NCBI GenBank assembly: GCA_028622995.1
Contig: JAJQJQ010000007.1
Span: 4,154,001-4,218,000, forward strand
From: Panagrolaimus kolymaensis
Taxonomy: Eukaryota > Nematoda > Chromadorea > Rhabditida > Panagrolaimidae
DNA length: 64,000 nucleotides
Direction: 5' to 3'
Shown here: positions 57,123 to 64,000 of the stretch, piece by piece
Layout: each line of letters opens with the position of its first letter
How positions within the stretch are numbered: position 1 is the first letter of the stretch
Translations under genes and position numbers: made by a program
Notes under the pieces: model-generated
Seen by the model: the letters and a program-made list of their open reading frames with translations, nothing else
The model's database searches: none
Told to the model about the DNA's origin: nothing

Positions 57123-60100
57123 AATTATACTGATTATTAGTGAATCAAATAATAATAAAAAAGAAAAAAAAGAAGAAGATTTCCTCTTGTTGCCACACTC
57201 GTATTTCTTCTTCGAAGATAAAAAAAATACATAAGATGAGGCAAGGAAAAAAACGGTAAGAGGCTTTGTAATCTTTTCTTTTTTCGAAGATAAGAGAGAC
57301 CTGTTCGCGCGGAAACGAAAAAGAAAAAATCACGCTTTAGTTTTTTTCTTATTTCAAGCACGCGTCATTTAATTCTAAAGTGAACCAGTAAGAAATAATT
57401 CTGAGAAGAGAGAAGTTTTTTCCTTCAGGAAATTACACAATCATGGTTTTTTTTATTGCTTTCGGAGGAGGAATGGAAAAGAGTTTGCAGACCGTCGTCC
57501 AAGACATTCGAAAAAAGAGAGGTTTTTTTTGTATCAAATGGATTGAACGGTGGTTGGTAATGGTGAGAGTTTAGAAAAACAAGTTTTTTTTAAATTGTTG
57601 AAGAGTTAACAGAAGAGAAAAGAAAAAACAAATAAAAGGTTCGCTCGTGGATTTGATTGTATAAAAGCTAATCTTTGATTAATACATGCATGGAATTGGT
57701 AGACAATGAGGTAAGACATAAACAACGCGTCATAAGTTTATTGGATTTGAAGAAAAAAAATGGATAATTTTAAAAAGAAGTTTATAAAAAAGTTGCTTCT
57801 CAAATTTGGGTTTAATCTTTAAAGGGAAAGTTGAACTTCGATAAACCTCAAACTTTGAAAAAATGTGCCTGTGTTTTAAAAACATCTAAAAGTTATCACA
57901 ATAAATTAATCAAGAAAAAAGGTGTTGAATCAATGAGTGAATCATTGAATCATAATAAAGATGGATGTCATTGATATAAATTTTGAATTATGACAACAAC
58001 ATCTTCACTCTCTTTTACATCTCACTCATTACATTGGGATATCCAAATATCGGATCTTTATGCCGAGTGACATTTTTACCTTGAATGCCTTTGATTACGG
58101 GAGCATAAAATAATTACAACCAAAAAATGTCAAAACTTAAATAAATTATTTAGGATTTATTAAAAAAAGAAGAAACAACATTAAAAGTTAACGAACTTTT
58201 CTATAAGACAAGCAGGCAAAAATGTCAAAGGCGAATAAAAGCTTTATCTCTCTTATTTTCATTTTTAACTTCCTCATTTATCTCCCTCAATGTCTTTGCT
58301 GCTTGCTAAAGGGAAATTTGCAATCAGCATTCAAGTCAATTGGGCTGTTGAACACCATAATATCTATCTATCTATCCTTCGAGTATATGATTGTCAGGGC
58401 TTCAAAATTTGCGCTTTCGAAAAAAAACCAACTCTCATCATCACTCTTTTTCTTCCATCTAACAACAATCAATTTTTCGCAACTTTTAGCTTTTTGCTAA
58501 TTATTTTGTCCTCTTATTTTCTGCTGATAATGATCATTTTCTAAAAAGCCTATGGCCAAAAATCGATCTCATAAAAAATCCAAGAGGAAACAAAGCATTC
58601 TCAATCGCGCGCTTCTCGAGTTCGTTGATTTTTAAACCTTTTTTGAAAGCGATGGAAAAAAAATTTAGTCTGAACCTTTTCGAAAACAAAGAGTTAAAAA
58701 TAGCAAAAAGTTTAAAAACGAAAATAAATAAAGGATAGGTTTTTTTCGTTAAAACACAAATAAATAAAAGGCAGAAAGAAAATAAAATAAAAATATGGTC
58801 AATCGATGATGATTCAATGAAACTGAAACCAATTATATAAAAAAAATGGAGAAGAAGAGTCAATGACCTTTGAAGCAAAGAATAATACTTAACTAAATTA
58901 TTCATATATAAGAAAGGTTAGTGAATCGGAAACAAATTATAACAAACCATGGGAAATAGTATAAAAAATAATTTCTAAGTAAAACTTTTATTAAATCAAG
59001 GTTCCAAGTTAAACAAGTGATTTTGATACAAAGTTTAATGAAGAAGAAAAATTCCTGAATTAATTTTCCGCATTTTTAGACTCTAAAAACTATAATAATA
59101 AATAATAAACTTTAAACTTTTAAAGCATCAAAATATTGCTATTTCAAACGTGTTCCACTCACTATGTCTTTCATCGTAATGAGAAGATCATCTTTCTTTC
59201 TTTTTCTTTTTTTTTACTTTGCTTTAGTTTACTGAAAACAAAAAAACTTACAAAAAAAAAGTAATAACAACATAGAGAAAAAAAGAAAAGAAAGGGAGTC
59301 AACTGCTGCAATCGTTTGCAATATAAAAAAAGTAAGCTGCTAAAAACATTGTCTTCAACTACTCAAGATAAAAAAATATCACACACACATTGATTCAATG
59401 GGTTGAATTAAACCAGCTTTCATCGAGGCGAGACGCAGCTTTTAAACCTCCCAAGATTTTAATGAAAAGTAATTAAAAAAACATTAATGATTTAAACGAC
59501 TTTTAAAAAAAGACATAAAAGATAAGCTCTTCATAAAAAGAAGTTTAAAATGATAAAATCAAATTTGTTGTTTCACCAAAAAAATAAATCCTTTTTCCGC
59601 AAAATTTAGATGGATGTGGCAAATTTTCATAATATTTTTTTTCTTCAAAAAATGCTACCGCTTTTAAAAGCCGTGTTGGTGGTGACTGCTCGTGGCAGCG
59701 GCATTCATATCTTTGCCTTTCAAACTTTATTTTGGAAGAAATCAAAAAAAATATTGGCATGTGTTTTGCGACGACAACATTAGATCATCACCACGGCTGT
59801 CTTTTTTTCCTCCTTTCATATTGCTTGCTTTTAACTCTCATTCAAAGAAAAAACACACTTTATTGTTTTTTTTTCTTCACCTCCAATGATCCAAAAATTA
59901 TAACTCGTCATTTTCGTCACTTTTTTCTTTTTGTGAAATTCGGAGAAGAACCAAATCAAAAAAAAATAATACACTTTTTTCTTTTTCAAATCAAAACTTA
60001 CTCAATTGCAGATATTTGAACCAGCTATAGTAATCCATATTTTCACATAAAAGACAAAGTATTATAAACACTAGCTGAGTTTACAAAATAAATTTATTAT

Positions 60101-60218
60101 TAAAATTCTATATTAATTTCACATTATTATTACATTACTAAAAAGAGATCAAAATTTTTTGGTACACCGGTAAAAAAAGATAAAAGGCAACAATGGCAAA
60201 AAAGCTTATAAAAATAAT
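57123..60218. other. Intergenic, no gene seen
   Basis: 3.1 kb of AT-rich spacer with the scaffold gene's distal promoter at its left end and the MGAT1 3' end at its right. Open frames such as 58222-58500 are hydrophobic low-complexity translations without splice or homology support. Confidence 0.5.
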
Positions 60219-62023
60219 TTAAATAACAATCATTTCACCCCAGCTTTTGAGACGTTTCATTTGATTTCTTTTACGGAACCATTCAATCATTTCTTCATCA
60301 TGTGGATCACATTTTCCTCGCCATCTAAATAATAGCATCAATTGTGTTACCAAAAAGAATGGCATAAACTTACTTTCCAGCTTTACAGTACATATCTGCA
60401 AAGTCCAAATATCTTGACATAAAATCCCAGTCTTGGTGATAAAGAGTTGAACTTTCAAATGCTCCAAAAGATTTTGATAAATCAAGACTTCCATGAACAG
60501 CATAAACTCGAGCACCATTAACCATAAATGGAACAATACCATAATATCCTGTACGAGCCATACCTGATCGAATATCGTTCATTAAATTAAAAGCTTTTGC
60601 AATTTGCCGATATTCTCGAGGATTTTTGTAAATAACCCGATATGAAATTTCTTTGGAAAGAGTAGAACGTTGTGAAATAAGATCATCAATTGAAATGGAT
60701 TTGGCTTCAACAATTTGTTTTTGAAAGAATGGATCGTAATTATCTTTCTTCAAACGATTTACATCAACAAGAAAAAAGTCGACAGGATTTGATGGTAAAC
60801 CAATAGAAGATAAGAACTTCTTATAAAGGCCGCTGAAAATTTACCATTATCGATAAGAAAAATTTTAAAAAATTCTACTCACTTGCTTGAACCTCTTCCA
60901 GCAAGTTTCATATTATGAACAGTTCTAGATACTTCAGGTCTAATGCAAACTCGATTCTTTCGAATATCTTGTCTTCGAAGCCAATCATCCCAATAAGCTA
61001 GAGGCCAAATTGAACTCAATTCCTCCCAAGTTTTTGAAGTCAACATCCAGCCTAAACCAGGGAAAAAATCAGTTCGATACAAAGTTCCACTTCTTTCTTG
61101 GTCGACGAGTTCTGAAGCTCCATTATCATTCCATGCTGAAATGCACCAAATAGATGGATCATCATATAAGAGATGTTTTGTTGATTCAAAGTATGAGAAA
61201 AAGTCTTGCGATAAATCAAGATCATCTGAAATATTGTGGTAAATAAATGGAACAAAAAAAGAATATAAGCAAACCTTCAGTGATAATAACGGTTTTATAC
61301 CCATATTCATTGAAAACTTTATCAAGAGCAAATTTATAATGTTGAGCTATGAAGAAATAATTCTTAGCTACTTTACGAATAGGAGAATCAAGACCCGTTC
61401 TTTCTTTGTGCTAAAAATATAGGATATAGTAATACAATTCAAGAAAAGTAAAGAAACAAACATGAATAAAATAAACCCGATTATCTTCATTAACAAATTC
61501 TTTAATTGTATTCGTAACACCATCATTATCACCATCTTGACTAACAATAATAGGAAATTTCTCAGGATTAGGACGATATTTGAGAAGTTGTTCGAGATGA
61601 TTTTTGATTGCCGCCGGTCGAGTTGCTGACATAACCAATATGGCTATTTTTGGTTCTTTATCTTCAGATGTTTTGATTTCATCCCGTATTTTTACCTAAA
61701 ATGTTAAAGTTAGCAATGGAATATTAGACAAATGAAGAAAAAAAACTATTACATCTCTAACAATAGGGTGTGGATGCGGAACAAACACATGTGTTACCTT
61801 ATTTTCATTCTGTAACAGCTTTCTATCGGTTAACATCTGAAAATTACCAATAAGAGTTTAAGACTAAGAAAATGAAAATTACCTGGTTCAATGAATGACT
61901 TGAAAAAGAAAAATTGTTACAAACCCATAAAAACAAAATCAGCAAGCCGATACCAATAATAATTGTAAATTTTTTAGAAGATTTGGTGGACCAAAACATT
62001 CTTCGCCATTTTCTTGGAAGCAT
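60219..62023 (-). CDS. MGAT1: Alpha-1,3-mannosyl-glycoprotein 2-beta-N-acetylglucosaminyltransferase (GnT I)
   Basis: Golgi enzyme that adds GlcNAc to Man5GlcNAc2 and opens complex/hybrid N-glycan synthesis. Exons 62023-61883, 61836-61753, 61695-61462, 61410-61275, 61225-60883, 60832-60374, 60324-60219; phases agree, 500 residues. Type II topology: a basic cytosolic tail (PRKWRRMF), a membrane anchor (about 22-38) and a short stem. The GT13 domain has [22 protein letters not shown], the metal-binding EDD (198-200) in [35 protein letters not shown] and RPEVSRT. A TTTCAG acceptor ends three bases before ATG, fitting trans-splicing. It belongs to the C. elegans gly-12/13/14 family; which one is undetermined. 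Confidence 0.95.
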
Positions 62024-62026
62024 TTG

Positions 62027-64000
62027 CTGAAATTTGAACCTAAATATTATTGCGTGAATTTTATTTAACGTTTTTTTACCAGATTGCTGCAAGCATCCGA
62101 ATATTTTTCAATAACAGGGGAATGAGGTGTTATGAAATTTGAATACGGGTCATAAGCGCTAAAAACAAATGTATTGACTAACTTTATTTTCAACAAATAC
62201 ACTTCTTTTTTCTTTATTTTTTTTAAAGTGGGATAAACCGGATGAAGAAAAATACCGAATATAGGATAATGCGAATCCGCCCCCGTCAAAAAAAATCGAG
62301 AAGTTTTTTAGATCAAATAAAGCACTCCGACAGAAAGTACGATTTTAGGTTAATAACATCATATTATGGTTTTTAAAAAAGGAAATGAAAATATTTTTTA
62401 ATAAAAGATTAAAATAACGGATAGATAAAAAGTTTATGCAAGTTTCCAACAACAAAAAAAAATGTTAAAAACATGTTTCATGTATTTGGCAAAATATTCT
62501 GAGCGGGAAGAAAATAACAACGTATTTTTCCAAACAAAAAAATTTTAAAACTTTATGTTCAAAAAAATATTTAGACGGGTTTTTTTTGTTCGTCTTTTTT
62601 CTTTCATCTTCAAAAACAAAACTAACGATTGAAGAGTGACCTTTATTTTAGTTGTTCTTTTTTTACGTCATTTATTTTACAAAGAGCTTACACGCAGTTT
62701 CTCCCTCTTACCTTTTCATTCTTTTCACGGCTTCGTTCTTTTCTTCTTTATTTTTTTCTAAGGAAATAACCGCAAAATGTTGTAGACTTCAAATATAATT
62801 TTAAAACAATTTTTTAAATATACCAAGAATGGATGTCTCCATGCCTGAAAACAGTGTAATTACATAAAGATTTTCTCATTCATTTACAATTCAATTCAAT
62901 ACATTTCTCTCTTCTCGCCGTCGTTGTACTTAAGTGAAAGCACTCAAGTAGCGCAAGATATTTTTCAAAGATATGGTTTTTGTCGTTTTTTGCTATTGAA
63001 GAAGAAAAAGAAGAAGCAAGAAAAATGGAGGATGCCATTTTTCATTTTGGATGCTTCTTTTTTCCTTGCGCATTCATAAAATTTACTTTTTTTTCGTTTT
63101 AAACAAAGAACACATAAAAAGGAGGATTTTTTCTGTGCAATTGAATTTTGAGGGCACAAAAAAGGGGGTAAAAAGTTTTTGACATTCAAAAGGAGAAGTT
63201 TCTAAGGAAATGAAGACGATGAATTTAAAACCCGATAAATTTGTAATCTTTTTTTTTCTTCGCGATTTTAGAATCCTTTGTGTTGCTTTTTAAAGAACGC
63301 ATTTTCTTTAAAGTATTTTAAGGTTACCAAAAAAGCGATGAATCAATTTTTTTTCAAAAGCAAAAAAACAAAAAATGTTTTTTGAAAAAAAAGCAGAGAA
63401 AAAATAAAATAGTAGTCATTGGAGTAACAAATAATGGATCAAATTTCCCATTTAGTGAAATATACATTTTTAGTTGCTGATGTTGGAGACTAAAAAATTG
63501 CCTTGGAAATCCTTTAGTTGGTAGTGGAAGCCAAAAAGGGAGAAGTAAAAAATATGAAGGAATGTTTGCGTTAAGGGAAAACAAAATAATGTCATTTTAA
63601 CTTAAAAACAAAGACATAAAATTCCACAATGTGCTTCTTTTTTTTTAAATGGTAACAAATACTATCGAGCGCATTTCATTCATAGCGGAAAGCAACAATT
63701 TTAGTGGCATATTTGAAAAGATAAATTGCAACAAAATAACATGAAAAAGGTAGAAAAAAAAGTAACATTGTTTTTTGTTGCCATGCATGCTCCAAGAAAA
63801 TAAAACAAACGTTGAAAAAAATTCATACATTTTTAACGAACAAAAAAAAGAATAGAGAAAAGCGAGAAAAAAGGAAGCAATTTCCGCCATTAAAAAGCAT
63901 AAATCGTTTCTTTCTTTTTTTTTTGTTTCTATGTATGTTGATATTCCAAAGTTTTTTGATTGAAAATATTAGATCAAAAATGAAAAAGAAAAAATGGGAG
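62027..64000. other. Upstream of MGAT1, no gene seen
   Basis: 2 kb of AT-rich DNA at the right edge. It should contain the MGAT1 promoter. Minus-strand frames near 63000-63900 are Phe/Ser-rich low-complexity reads without splice partners. Confidence 0.5.

Noticed and set aside
58222..58905. Hydrophobic open frames on both strands near 58.2-58.9 kb
   Set aside because: Overlapping low-complexity frames on both strands with no flanking exons or motifs.
1..64000. CRISPR arrays, rRNA, tRNA or bacterial-type operons
   Set aside because: No regularly spaced repeats or RNA gene signatures were found by eye; gene content is eukaryotic throughout. A dedicated tRNA scan could still find one I missed.

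Overview
This is a window of a nematode nuclear genome. The evidence is the set of families present: a warthog hedgehog-related protein with a C-terminal Hog/Hint domain, two secreted DB-module proteins, and two divergent nematode-type nuclear hormone receptors. The DNA is strongly AT-rich, many introns are about 45-60 bases, 3' splice sites read TTTCAG/TTTTAG, and acceptor-like sites lie just 5' of several start codons, as expected for spliced-leader trans-splicing. The species cannot be named from the sequence; a clade with AT-rich genomes (for example Tylenchina/Strongyloididae-like worms) is only a guess. All gene models below were assembled by hand from frame, splice phase and family similarity.

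Layout, left to right. 0.3-2.3 kb: 5' half of an Nck adaptor gene (-), whose intron holds a coiled-coil gene on the + strand. 5.4-7.2 kb: an orphan gene and elongin C (both +). 7.4-7.8 kb: profilin (-). 10.0-10.5 kb: a hAT-type MITE. 10.8-14.0 kb: a choline-transporter-like protein (-), with two possible extra 5' exons at 15.8-16.1 kb. 16.9-18.5 kb: two orphan genes (+). 19.1-20.6 kb: a lysophosphatidate acyltransferase (-). 21.0-21.8 kb: a DB-module secreted protein (-). 24.1-24.5 kb: a second MITE. 25.0-30.6 kb: two tandem nuclear receptors (+), spaced like an operon, the first carrying an antisense MYND/BRA-type gene in an intron. 30.8-31.2 kb: a long-armed foldback element. 31.4-33.0 kb: an SAM methyltransferase (-) with a GGC-rich hAT MITE in its first intron. 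33.7-36.3 kb: the warthog gene (-), with a complete GIY-YIG gene inside an intron. 40.0-40.6 kb: the second DB-module gene (+). 40.8-42.7 kb: an iPLA2/PLA2G6-type phospholipase (-). 43.3-57.1 kb: a long LZTS/N4BP3-like coiled-coil scaffold gene (-) whose last exon may read through a 140-bp MITE. 60.2-62.0 kb: N-acetylglucosaminyltransferase I (MGAT1, -).

The genes are mostly conserved housekeeping functions (ubiquitin ligase adaptor, actin binding, phospholipid synthesis and remodelling, N-glycan maturation, choline transport) mixed with nematode-specific secreted and receptor families. They do not form one pathway. The less ordinary content is genomic architecture: three genes nested in introns, four different small elements with exact 8-bp target-site duplications within 33 kb, one of which appears to have been captured as coding sequence, and a nested GIY-YIG protein that resembles the endonuclease domain of Penelope-like retroelements.
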